Of a stretch of DNA of 51,305 bases, positions 11,326-18,835 are shown piece by piece (the stretch's first letter is position 1; the number at the start of each line of letters is the position of its first letter). The notes beneath the pieces were generated by a model, which did no database searches, was not told the DNA's origin, and saw only the letters and a list, made by a program, of their open reading frames with translations. This DNA comes from Streptococcus suis 10581 (GTDB taxonomy: Bacteria; Bacillota; Bacilli; Lactobacillales; Streptococcaceae), in contig ALKQ01000091.1 of the NCBI GenBank assembly GCA_000440235.1, positions 1 through 51,305 on the forward strand, in the 5' to 3' direction. The translations under genes and the position numbers were made by a program.

Positions 11326-12219
11326 CTAAGCATTTCCATTCAATTTTGGACGACGAATATTCAATTTCTTCTGCAATTCTGGCACATAGAGAACGGTTGC
11401 CAGAAGAATAGCTGAGAAGAGTTTAACAAGGTCTGCATCCATACCTGGAATTTCCAAAATCGCTAAGATAATCAAACGGTAAACAACTGCACCGAGAACA
11501 ACCGATAGGAGTCTCCAACCCAAGCGTAAGTTACGCAAGATAACTTCTGCAATAATGACAGATGCTAGACCGATAACAATGGTACCAGTACCTGAGTTGA
11601 GATCTGCATAGCCATTATTCTGAGTAAGAAGAGCACCACAAAGGGCAATTAGACCATTCGACAACATATAGCCGTAGATTTTCATATTATCTACATTGAT
11701 ACCATTGGCCTCACTCATTGGAATATTATCCCCTGTTGAACGAATAGCTAGACCAATTTGAGTATTGAGCAAGAGCGTCAATAAGCCTACAACTGCTAGT
11801 ACAAAGACCAGACCAATCACCAAAACAGCATTTGTTTTTGTCAAACCGAAATCCTGCAATTGGGTCACTAGAGTTTCTTGCTTAAGCAGAGCCACATTGG
11901 CTTTGCCTAATATTTTCAAGTTGATAGAGTAGAGACCTGTCAAGGTTACAATACCGGTCAAAAGAGCTGGAATTTTTAGTTTTGTATGAAGTAAACCAGA
12001 AATCAATCCTGCCCCCATACCAGCTACCATAGCCATAAAGGTTGCCAGCAAGGGATTCACTCCGTTCACAATCCCTGTCGCACAAACAGCAGCTCCAAGC
12101 GGATAAGACCCCTCAGCTGTCATATCAGCAATATCTAAAATACGAAACGTCAAGTAAACACCAATCGCCATAACTGACCAAAGCAAGCCTTGCGAGATAC
12201 TTGATAAAATAATATCCAC
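11326..12219 (-). CDS. ABC transporter permease (TrpY-like)
   Basis: 297 residues, strongly hydrophobic, with about eight predicted membrane segments; the family is the branched-chain/ribose-type permease fold (BPD_transp_2). It has DIADMTAEGSYPLGAAV near residues 28-45 and the cytoplasmic coupling stretch around SNGLIALCGALLTQNNGYADLN. It probably forms a homodimeric channel with the ATPase encoded next. It lies between the second lipoprotein gene and the ATPase gene, all on the minus strand. Confidence 0.9.
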   Translation of the reverse strand: MDIILSSISQGLLWSVMAIGVYLTFRILDIADMTAEGSYPLGAAVCATGIVNGVNPLLATFMAMVAGMGAGLISGLLHTKLKIPALLTGIVTLTGLYSINLKILGKANVALLKQETLVTQLQDFGLTKTNAVLVIGLVFVLAVVGLLTLLLNTQIGLAIRSTGDNIPMSEANGINVDNMKIYGYMLSNGLIALCGALLTQNNGYADLNSGTGTIVIGLASVIIAEVILRNLRLGWRLLSVVLGAVVYRLIILAILEIPGMDADLVKLFSAILLATVLYVPELQKKLNIRRPKLNGNA

Positions 12220-12273
12220 GATTTTCTCCTTTTTCTAAATTCATAGTCAATACTAGGTTCTATCTTACCAATC

Positions 12274-13248
12274 TTATTCAGATACAGCAAGCTTAGAAGT
12301 ATCAATACCTAATTTCTGAGCCATTTCTTCATTAACGTGAAGACTGACTGTCTCTGGGTATTCTACTGCTGTTTCTGACACATTGGCTCCTTCGATAATC
12401 TTAATAGCCATTTTTGCAGTTTGACGACCTAAAGCTTCATAGTTGGTACCGTAAGTCAAAAGACCTCCTTCATCCACCATGTCCGTTGAACCACCGATTA
12501 CTGGAACCTTATGCTCCACAGATAATTCACCGATCATGGTCATGGTTGAAGCGACAGTATTGTCTGTTGGAATAAACAGAGCATCTACATCCTTCATCAA
12601 GCTAGTTGCCGCATCTTGGACTTCATTTGAAGATGTGATTCCTTTTACTACTACCTTATAACCTGCTTTTTCTAGCAATTCCTTAGCTTGCTCTACCTGG
12701 ACTTCTGAATTACGTTCGCTAGTAGTGTACAAAATACCAACGGTCTTAGCATCTGGAACAGCTTGACCTAGCAATTCAACCTGTTTGTCAATTGGAGCTT
12801 GGTCAGATGTCCCTGTCAAAAGTCCACCTGGTTTTTCAATGGATTCTACCAAGTCAGCTGACAAGGGATCTGTAACCGCAGTAAAGACAATCGGCGTTTC
12901 AGTAGACACAGTCGCTAAACTCTGGGCAGACGGCGTAGCGATTGCCAAGACAATATCATTTCCATCGATTAATTGTTCTGAAATGGTTTGAAGGTTAGCT
13001 TGATCGCCTTGGGCATTTTGATAATCCAAAACCAATTTTTCACCCTCTTTATAACCATTTGCTTCTAATTCCGCCACAAAACCCTCACGGGCAGCTGTCA
13101 ATGATTCATGCTCCATATATTGAAGAACTCCAACTTTGACCACATCTGAGGAAGCTTGTTCTGATGATGAGGAACAAGCTGCAAGTGTTAGCAAACCCAT
13201 ACTTGCTACTGAAATAGTTGCCAATTTTTTTACTAGCTTATAATACAT
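12274..13248 (-). CDS. ABC transporter substrate-binding lipoprotein, second copy (TrpX-like)
   Basis: 324 residues. Signal peptide with lipobox LAAC (Cys about 25), then a periplasmic-binding fold starting VVKVGVLQYMEHESLTAAREGFVAEL. Motifs shared with the paralogue next door include LDYQNAQGDQANLQT, AIATPSAQS, VFTAVTDPLSADLVES, KPGGLLTG and FIPTDNTVAST. It would capture an amino acid (tryptophan in the best-known members) for the permease. It follows the first copy by 23 bases. The pair may widen specificity or dose. Confidence 0.9.
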   Translation of the reverse strand: MYYKLVKKLATISVASMGLLTLAACSSSSEQASSDVVKVGVLQYMEHESLTAAREGFVAELEANGYKEGEKLVLDYQNAQGDQANLQTISEQLIDGNDIVLAIATPSAQSLATVSTETPIVFTAVTDPLSADLVESIEKPGGLLTGTSDQAPIDKQVELLGQAVPDAKTVGILYTTSERNSEVQVEQAKELLEKAGYKVVVKGITSSNEVQDAATSLMKDVDALFIPTDNTVASTMTMIGELSVEHKVPVIGGSTDMVDEGGLLTYGTNYEALGRQTAKMAIKIIEGANVSETAVEYPETVSLHVNEEMAQKLGIDTSKLAVSE

Positions 13249-13271
13249 AAACGTTTCTTCTCCTAAATATT

Positions 13272-14231
13272 TTACTCTTCTAATGCTTTTATCGTCGCTG
13301 CATCAATACCAACAGCTTTAGCCATTTCTTCATTGACGGTAATAGCTGCTGTATTTGGTTTTTCAACTGCTAAGTCAGCAGGCTTTTCACCCTTCAAAAT
13401 CTTAACAGCCAATTCACCAGCTTGGACACCGATATCATGGTAGTCGACACCGTAGGTAAATAGAGCTGCGTCAATAACTGCCGCGTCACTTCCCATAGCT
13501 GGAACTTTTGCTTCTTTTAAAATATCACCGATTGTTGAAGCTGTAGAGGCAACTGTATTATCAGTTGGAAGATAGATAGCATCGACTTTTCCTGCAAGTG
13601 AAGTAATAGCTTGCTGAACATCGTTTGTCGTCGTAACTGTTGTCACTTCTACTTTTACACCTTTTGCTTCGAGTGCTTTTTTAGCCTGCTCAGCTTGAAC
13701 TTCTGAGTTTACCTCGCTAGAATTGTAGAAAATACCGACAGTCTTCGCAGTTGGTACAACTTTGAGCAACATCTCGATTTGACCTTCCACATCAGTTGCA
13801 TCAGTCGATCCCGTCATGGTCCCACCTGGTTTTTCCAATGATTCAACCAAACCTGCTTCAACTGGATCTGTGACAGCTGTGAATACACTTGATGTTTCAC
13901 TATCTGCATTAAGCATGGCTTGGGCTGCCGGTGTTGCGATGGCAAAGTTAAGATCATTTTTTCCTGCCAATTTCTCAACCATTGTCTGTAAGTTTGCTTG
14001 ATCACCTTGGGCATTTTGCAAATCAATCGTCAGATTTTCACCTTCCTTGTAGCCTGCTTCTTCGAGCGCCTCTACAAAGCCTTCACGAGCTGAGCTCAAC
14101 GCTTCATGTTCAGCATATTGAATAATACCAACATTGACTGAACTTGAATCTGACGAATTGGAACTGCATGCAGCAAGCGTTACTGCTGACAAAAGTGCTA
14201 CTGAACTAAGTATAATTTTTTTAAATCCCAT
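13272..14231 (-). CDS. ABC transporter substrate-binding lipoprotein, first copy (TrpX-like)
   Basis: 319 residues with lipobox LAAC (Cys about 22) and the same family motifs as the second copy (VNVGIIQYAEHEALSSAREGF, DLQNAQGDQANLQT, YLPTDNTVAST). It is the first gene after the leader region, and AAGGAG lies about seven bases before the ATG. Differences from the second copy are spread over the whole length, so the duplication is old. Any attenuation in the leader would govern this gene and the three behind it. Confidence 0.9.
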   Translation of the reverse strand: MGFKKIILSSVALLSAVTLAACSSNSSDSSSVNVGIIQYAEHEALSSAREGFVEALEEAGYKEGENLTIDLQNAQGDQANLQTMVEKLAGKNDLNFAIATPAAQAMLNADSETSSVFTAVTDPVEAGLVESLEKPGGTMTGSTDATDVEGQIEMLLKVVPTAKTVGIFYNSSEVNSEVQAEQAKKALEAKGVKVEVTTVTTTNDVQQAITSLAGKVDAIYLPTDNTVASTASTIGDILKEAKVPAMGSDAAVIDAALFTYGVDYHDIGVQAGELAVKILKGEKPADLAVEKPNTAAITVNEEMAKAVGIDAATIKALEE

Positions 14232-14268
14232 GATTATTCTCCTTTTATAAATATAATAGCAAACAAGA

Positions 14269-14302
14269 AAGGACCGCTTAGACTACACTCTAAACGGTCC
14301 TT
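14269..14302 (-). terminator. leader terminator (attenuator) before the ABC importer
   Basis: In the minus-strand RNA a 14-bp stem (AAGGACCGTTTAGA pairing with TCTAAGCGGTCCTT, one U-G pair) with a 6-base loop is followed by TCTTGTTTG, 37 bases before the first lipoprotein start. It lies between the promoter and the genes, so it is an attenuator and not an end-of-operon terminator. Its 5' arm (TTTAGA, 14289-14294) can also pair with an upstream segment at 14346-14352. Confidence 0.75.
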
Positions 14303-14339
14303 ATATTTCATCTGTATAGGAAAACAGAATGAATTATCC

Positions 14340-14457
14340 GTGCCATTTAGATGTATCATCTATGGGCACATGTCAAAATAGCTACAGCCACATAGATACA
14401 AACTTTACGTTCCCGTGTTTGCATCCATGTTTACCATGTCTACAAACACTATCTAAA
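14340..14457 (-). promoter_or_regulatory. alternative-pairing segments of the leader RNA
   Basis: Three features can be read. The leader-peptide end (TTTAGAT, 14451-14457) is a perfect complement of ATCTAAA (14346-14352). That same ATCTAAA is complementary to the terminator 5' arm (14289-14294). Between them are stems GTGTTTG/CAAACAC, TGTATC..TATG/CATA..GATACA and TAGATG-ATA-CATCTA. No T-box consensus is present. The layout matches classic ribosome-mediated attenuation, but I have not folded it. Confidence 0.5.
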
Positions 14458-14511
14458 GTAGCCGTAGAAATAAGTATGATTAGCTGAATGATTTTGACAC
14501 ATTTGTAACAT
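14449..14511 (-). CDS. putative leader peptide, 20 aa, Tyr/Phe-rich end
   Basis: ATG at 14511 is preceded by GAAAGGG about eight bases upstream and encodes MLQMCQNHSANHTYFYGYFR and a TAG stop. The last seven residues hold three Tyr and three Phe if the TYFYGYF run is counted. Its promoter begins about 25 bases upstream, and its last codons (TTTAGAT at 14451-14457) can pair with a downstream segment. It is too short for database-style recognition. The call rests on position, composition and RNA pairing. Confidence 0.55.
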   Translation of the reverse strand: MLQMCQNHSANHTYFYGYFR

Positions 14512-14542
14512 CTCTGTTTCCCTTTCTCATTTATTTGTAACT

Positions 14543-14571
14543 ATCATAACTGTTTTCAAATTATTTGTCAA
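14543..14571 (-). promoter_or_regulatory. strong promoter of the leader and ABC importer
   Basis: TTGACA (14566-14571), a 17-base spacer and TATGAT (14543-14548) on the minus strand. Transcription should start near 14536, giving a leader of about 300 bases before the first lipoprotein gene. Confidence 0.8.
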
Positions 14572-14905
14572 TAGGAAATTGCGTAAATTTTCAGATTTTT
14601 CAAGTTTTTTCGAATTTTTCTAAAAATAGAACCCTATATTATTAGCTATAAAACGATCTGTCATCATGTTTATATAGCCTTTTAGTTTTCTTTTAGTACT
14701 TGCTCCAACTATTTCACAAATAGTCAGAGGTTGGAAATAAGGGGAAGAAGGTTTGCGTCAACAACCGCAGCTATAACTGTTTCTGGGATTGCTTGCACAG
14801 TAAATGGACTGTTCAAGGTGGGAGATATAAGAGCGGATTGCAAAACCAGGTCAACATCGACTGATTTTGATTTTCGAAGAGTATAAATGACTATATTTGA
14901 TGTCA
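14572..14905. other. long non-coding stretch with a BOX remnant
   Basis: About 330 bases between the importer promoter and the lacD terminator. I see no credible gene. An imperfect hairpin (CCAACTATTT ... AAATAGT ... GTTGG) lies at 14705-14734. Bases 14848-14884 resemble the last ~37 bases of the BOX-like repeats (ending TTTTGATTTTCGAAGAGTAT), so the segment probably contains a decayed repeat. A 60-codon minus-strand reading frame across it has no ribosome-binding site and runs through the repeat; I do not call it. Confidence 0.5.
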
Positions 14906-14934
14906 CAAAAAGTCTGAACCTAAGCCCAGACCTT
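14906..14934 (-). terminator. terminator after lacD
   Basis: On the minus strand GTCTG-GGCTTAGGTT-CAGAC is followed by TTTTTG, about 12 bases after the lacD stop. It should end the nagA-lacD transcript. Confidence 0.65.
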
Positions 14935-14944
14935 ACTAAAACAA

Positions 14945-15946
14945 TTATTTTACTTCAACTTTTTCAGTCCAAGGACGCGCTGTAGTTGCTAGAACCTCGT
15001 TGAGTTCTTCTACGTTGCGGCGGCCTTGATCTGCCAACCAAGCTTTGGCTGCTTCTTCACCCTCGCTTGCAAAGATGGCTACTGCATCCTTCCAAGTCGC
15101 CCGACCACACAGGACACCATTAAAGCTTGAACCAGCTTCTTTGGCAAAGACAAGGGTTTCTTGGAAAAGTTTAGCAGATACGCCAGCGCTCAAATAAATG
15201 AATGGCAAGTGAGTGCTGTCTGTTTGTTCCTTGAAGAAGGCCTTAGCTTCCTCAACTGTATAAACTGGCTCTTCATCTGTGTAGCCTTCTACAAAGTTCA
15301 TATTGACAGGCACTTCAACCTTGAGCACGTCTGCATTATAGCGTGGCTTACTGAACTCACGCATAGCTCCATTGACCTTATGTGGTTTGAGGGCTGCGTA
15401 CTCGCGAGAGGTTACATCCATGTCACTGGCATCGTAGGTCAAGATTTCCACGAAGTAAGGAATATCTTCCGCCACACATTCGCTACCAATGCGTTCCACC
15501 CAGGCATGCTTGATGTCGTTGATTTCTGGCTTGTCATCCACATCATAGTAGAGCAAGATTTTCACGGCATCTGCACCCAATTCTTTGATGCGTTTTGCTG
15601 ACCAGTTTGGCAAAAGGTCTGGCAAACGACCTGGAGTTGAGGCATCGTAACCTGTTTTTTCATAAGCTGCGATGAAACCACAATCCGCATGGCGCAATTC
15701 TGAAGCTGGAACACCATATTCCGCATCCAAGAGAATGGAGCTTGCATAAGGAGTCAAATCGCTTGAGATGACTTTCTTGAAGTCAATCAAAATGTCATCT
15801 CCAAATTCGCCACCACCTGCTGCAGCAGCAAGCAGGCGTTTCAATGCACCACGTTGGTCAATCGCCAAGGCCGCAATCACCTGATCGCTGTTTGACAAGC
15901 GGGTCATGTGATTGAATTTTGCCTGAGAAAGTTGTAATTTTGTCAT
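14945..15946 (-). CDS. lacD: tagatose 1,6-bisphosphate aldolase
   Basis: 333 residues, close to the usual LacD length. Class I aldolase features: AIDQRGALKRLL near the N-terminus, LLDAEYGVPA, the Schiff-base lysine region VKILLYYDVDD, FVEILTYD, LKVEVPVNM and FIYLSAGVSAKLF. It cleaves tagatose-1,6-bisphosphate (and often related ketose bisphosphates) to triose phosphates. No other lac/tagatose genes are present; it follows nagA by 23 bases. A role in catabolism of amino-sugar-derived or galactosamine-derived carbon is therefore possible, but that is inference from context. Confidence 0.92.
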   Translation of the reverse strand: MTKLQLSQAKFNHMTRLSNSDQVIAALAIDQRGALKRLLAAAAGGGEFGDDILIDFKKVISSDLTPYASSILLDAEYGVPASELRHADCGFIAAYEKTGYDASTPGRLPDLLPNWSAKRIKELGADAVKILLYYDVDDKPEINDIKHAWVERIGSECVAEDIPYFVEILTYDASDMDVTSREYAALKPHKVNGAMREFSKPRYNADVLKVEVPVNMNFVEGYTDEEPVYTVEEAKAFFKEQTDSTHLPFIYLSAGVSAKLFQETLVFAKEAGSSFNGVLCGRATWKDAVAIFASEGEEAAKAWLADQGRRNVEELNEVLATTARPWTEKVEVK

Positions 15947-15969
15947 TAGTTTCCTCCTAAGGAATTTTA

Positions 15970-17115
15970 TTAACCAAATCGTTTCACGCCATCTAGATAG
16001 GTCGCTTGTAAGCGTCCTGCATCATCTACGACGATAAAGTCTGCAGCTCGACCTTCTGCAATCCGACCACAAATATGGTCAATATTGACAGAGCGAGCTG
16101 GTGCCAGAGAAGCCATACGAAGGGCATCAGGTAGGGATACCAAGCCCCATTTCACAACATTCTGCACTGCTTCAATCAATTCTAAGATAGAACCTGCCAA
16201 ACTACCACTTTCTTTTAAACGAGCAGTTCCATCTTTTACAACAACTTCAAATTCACCGAGGCGGGACTCCCCTTCACCCATACCGCCAGCTCGCATACAG
16301 TCCGTAATCAAAACAGTTTCCTCAGCTCCACGTGCTTTGACCACGATTTCTGCCGCAGCTGGATGAACATGGTGTCCATCACAAATCATTTCCGCATAGA
16401 CATTTTTTAAATTCAAAGCAGCACCGACCATACCTGGTTCACGGTGATGAAGCCCACTCATCCCATTGTAAACATGGACGAAGATATTGGCACCAGCTTC
16501 TACTGCCGCTTCCGCTTGCGCATAGGTCGCATCGCTGTGAGCCAAGGCAGTATGAATTGCCTTGCTGTTAGCAAACTCGATGAATTCTTTGACGCCTTCA
16601 CGTTCTGGAGCAATAGCAATTTTATTGACTAAACCTTTAGATAAGCTGTGCCAGTTGTCCAACTTTTCAATGGACGGATCGCTCATGTACTTAGGATTTT
16701 GTGCTCCTTTGTATTTTTCTGTAAAGAAGGGACCTTCTAAGAAAATACCTTGAATCTTGGCGCCTGTTTCCTGCCCTGCATAAGTCCCAATCGTTTCACA
16801 AACTGCATCCAAATTTTCAGTGGAATCTGTTAAAGTCGTTGGCAACCAAGAAGTTACCCCACAGGATAAGAGACCTTCTGAAATGACTTTGATGCCTTCA
16901 AAATCATTGTCCATAACATCATGAGAAGCGTAGCCGTGGATATGTGTATCAACTAGCCCTGGTGCTAAATGAAAGTCAGAATAATCAACAATCTCCCCTT
17001 CAGGCTTTTCAGTCACAATCCGTCCAAACTGACCCTTGTCAGTAATTTCCAAATAGGCTGATTCAACCTCACTCTCTGGTAAAATAATAGATTTTGCTTT
17101 TATAAATACTGTCAT
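15970..17115 (-). CDS. nagA: N-acetylglucosamine-6-phosphate deacetylase
   Basis: 381 residues from the ATG at 17115, chosen because AAGGAG lies just upstream; an upstream ATG at 17163 lacks a site and overlaps the operator. Metal and substrate motifs: APGLVDTHIHGY, EGPFF with EKYKGAQNP, HSDATYAQA, HVYNGMSGLHHREPGM, ICDGHHVHP and the catalytic Asp in LITDCMRAGGM. It removes acetate from GlcNAc-6-P so that carbon and nitrogen can enter glycolysis or wall synthesis. It is the first gene of a two-gene unit with lacD. Confidence 0.94.
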   Translation of the reverse strand: MTVFIKAKSIILPESEVESAYLEITDKGQFGRIVTEKPEGEIVDYSDFHLAPGLVDTHIHGYASHDVMDNDFEGIKVISEGLLSCGVTSWLPTTLTDSTENLDAVCETIGTYAGQETGAKIQGIFLEGPFFTEKYKGAQNPKYMSDPSIEKLDNWHSLSKGLVNKIAIAPEREGVKEFIEFANSKAIHTALAHSDATYAQAEAAVEAGANIFVHVYNGMSGLHHREPGMVGAALNLKNVYAEMICDGHHVHPAAAEIVVKARGAEETVLITDCMRAGGMGEGESRLGEFEVVVKDGTARLKESGSLAGSILELIEAVQNVVKWGLVSLPDALRMASLAPARSVNIDHICGRIAEGRAADFIVVDDAGRLQATYLDGVKRFG

Positions 17116-17150
17116 ATTATCTCCTTTATTGATATATATACTTATCAAAC

Positions 17151-17203
17151 TGGTTATAACCATATACTAAATATATTGTAGAACTTCTATTAGAAAATGT
17201 CAA
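17151..17203 (-). promoter_or_regulatory. nagA promoter with a dre-like palindromic operator
   Basis: TTGACA (17198-17203), a 17-base spacer and TACAAT (17175-17180) on the minus strand. Just downstream, at 17151-17162, is a perfect 12-base palindrome, TGGTTATAACCA. It shares the TGGT....ACCA outer halves of the dre sites bound by the GntR-family NagR/YvoA regulators. Repression relieved by amino-sugar phosphates is the natural reading; the regulator gene is not in the window. Confidence 0.65.
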
Positions 17204-17252
17204 GTAATTACCATAACTTTATAAGAAATGGATGCTGGAGAAGGTAGAAAAA

Positions 17253-17309
17253 AGAGTTCTTACTCCCCAAAGTACCGTTTCTGAATCTGTACTTGGAGAT
17301 AAGAACTCT
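17253..17309 (-). terminator. terminator after the ylbF-family gene
   Basis: Long hairpin on the minus strand: AGAGTTCTTATCTCC pairs with GGGAGTAAGAACTCT (one mismatch or bulge), inner stem AAGTAC/GTACTT, then TTTTTTC. It lies about 70 bases after the ylbF-family stop and should end the rlmI-aroD-aroC-tyrA-ylbF transcript. Confidence 0.8.
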
Positions 17310-17376
17310 ACGTAAGCAGCGTATACTAGGCGTCAACTCATGACCTAACACCCTGCTCCTATCAAATATAAATATA

Positions 17377-17715
17377 TTACAACAATTCGTTGAGAGGCTT
17401 GAAGATGATACGTTCCAAATCAGCTACATACGTTCCCAACTGTTGTTGCTTGCTGAAATATTCCGTCAAAAGTGGATTTCCCTGAACTTTCTTGTTGAAA
17501 TCCAACATTTTCTTTTGGTCAGCTTCAGTAGGAATTTCACCAGCCTGCAATTTAGATTGGATTTCTTTTTGGAAAGAAATATAACTTTCCAATATTTCTT
17601 TGGCTTCTGAATTCCCCTCAACTGAGACCTTAACGGCTTCCACCGCCTTATATTCAGGAAGGTTACGGATTGCACGTTCCAATTCATTTGCGATATCATA
17701 GATATTTGTTGACAT
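17377..17715 (-). CDS. YlbF/YmcA family protein
   Basis: 112 residues, predominantly helical and charged, with no membrane segment. It starts MSTNIYDIANELERAIRNLP and contains GNSEAKEILESYISFQKEIQSKLQAG and NPLLTEYFSKQQQL, typical of the YlbF/YmcA (UPF0342) group. In Bacillus, relatives form a complex with RNase Y that affects mRNA processing and competence or biofilm; the streptococcal member has no firmly known job. A homologue sits beside tyrA in the pneumococcal aromatic cluster, which supports the gene call. GGAG precedes the ATG, nine bases after tyrA. Confidence 0.88.
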   Translation of the reverse strand: MSTNIYDIANELERAIRNLPEYKAVEAVKVSVEGNSEAKEILESYISFQKEIQSKLQAGEIPTEADQKKMLDFNKKVQGNPLLTEYFSKQQQLGTYVADLERIIFKPLNELL

Positions 17716-17724
17716 ATTTTTCTC

Positions 17725-18828
17725 CTAATCTAAATGGATTTTGTAAGTCGTCTGCTCTCTTAAACGTTTCGCAGCGTCTTCCAAATTTCCTTTGTTTTTA
17801 AACGTGATTTGTAAAATACCGTGTATATCTTCACGGTTCTCTTCATTGATACGAATATTGACAATGGAAATACCCCGTAAGACTTCCAAAACCTTCAAAA
17901 TCGTATCTTCCTCATCAGGAACACTAAGGAATAAATCGTAGAAAGAATCAACACCTGCACGCTTGTGAATTTCCATGGCTTTACGAGTTTGACGTCCCTT
18001 ATCAAAAAAGTCCCAAATTGCTTTTTGATCGCCAGATCTGAGAACATCTGAAATTTCTGAGAGACGTGCTTGAAATTCCTCGATTCGATTTAGAATAGAA
18101 TCTGCATTGGTTAGCAAAATGCTAGTCCACATGCTCGGCTCACTTTCCGCAATCCGTGTCATATCTCTAAATCCTCCAGCTGCAAAATTATTCGTAAAGG
18201 GATGATTTTGGGCATACTCACCAGCTTGATGCATCAAACTAGAAGCCAATACGTGTGGAAAATGTGAAATTTGACTGGTCACACGGTCATGTTCTGCCGC
18301 ATCAATCTGAACAAAACGTGCCCCCGTTCCAGATAACAAGTCTGTCAATCGAGGAACCGCATCCTGCTTGGTAGCCTGACACGGTGTCATAATGTAGTAA
18401 GCATTCTCAAATAGATGGAGATCTGCTGCACTGGCACCTGATTTATGACTACCTGCCATAGGGTGTCCACCGATAAAATTAATTTGTCTTGGCGCCAAAT
18501 GTTCCTCAGCAACAGTCACAATTGCAGACTTCGTTGAACCTGCATCTGTAATCAAGACCGTATCCTTCAATTCAAGGGCACTAAATTCTTCAATCAAACG
18601 CAAAGAAACTTGAATTGGAACACAAAGAAGAATCACATCAGCCTGCTTTGCTACACCCTCCAATTCCGTTGATACCTCATCAACCATCCCCTTGCCCAAG
18701 GCAATTTGGCATGATTGTTCGTTAAGATCAAAGCCAATGAGGTGATAGTCAGGATGGTCTTTGCGAATACAGAGCGCAAGTGAACTTCCAATCAACCCTA
18801 GACCTACAATTAAAATCGTTTTTTTCAT
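17725..18828 (-). CDS. tyrA: prephenate dehydrogenase
   Basis: 367 residues. NAD-binding loop GLGLIGSSLA at the N-terminus, then CVPIQVSL, DAGSTKSAIV, FIGGHPMAGSHKSGASAA (catalytic histidine region), HDRVTSQISHFPHVLAS and the GGFRDMTRIAES helix. A C-terminal ACT-like domain (about 295-367; ISIVNIRINEENREDIHGILQI) probably mediates tyrosine inhibition. It oxidatively decarboxylates prephenate to 4-hydroxyphenylpyruvate. It lies seven bases after aroC. Confidence 0.94.
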   Translation of the reverse strand: MKKTILIVGLGLIGSSLALCIRKDHPDYHLIGFDLNEQSCQIALGKGMVDEVSTELEGVAKQADVILLCVPIQVSLRLIEEFSALELKDTVLITDAGSTKSAIVTVAEEHLAPRQINFIGGHPMAGSHKSGASAADLHLFENAYYIMTPCQATKQDAVPRLTDLLSGTGARFVQIDAAEHDRVTSQISHFPHVLASSLMHQAGEYAQNHPFTNNFAAGGFRDMTRIAESEPSMWTSILLTNADSILNRIEEFQARLSEISDVLRSGDQKAIWDFFDKGRQTRKAMEIHKRAGVDSFYDLFLSVPDEEDTILKVLEVLRGISIVNIRINEENREDIHGILQITFKNKGNLEDAAKRLREQTTYKIHLD

Positions 18829-18835
18829 TAATTAC

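Noticed and set aside
14477..14530. An overlapping 16-codon frame (MRKGNRDVTN...) starting at an ATG close to the transcription start.
   Set aside because: It has no Shine-Dalgarno and no amino-acid bias; the second ATG with GAAAGGG and a Tyr/Phe-rich end is the better leader peptide.
14724..14906. A 60-codon minus-strand frame between the importer leader and lacD.
   Set aside because: No ribosome-binding site, no recognisable domain, and it reads through a BOX-like remnant, so it is most likely non-coding.
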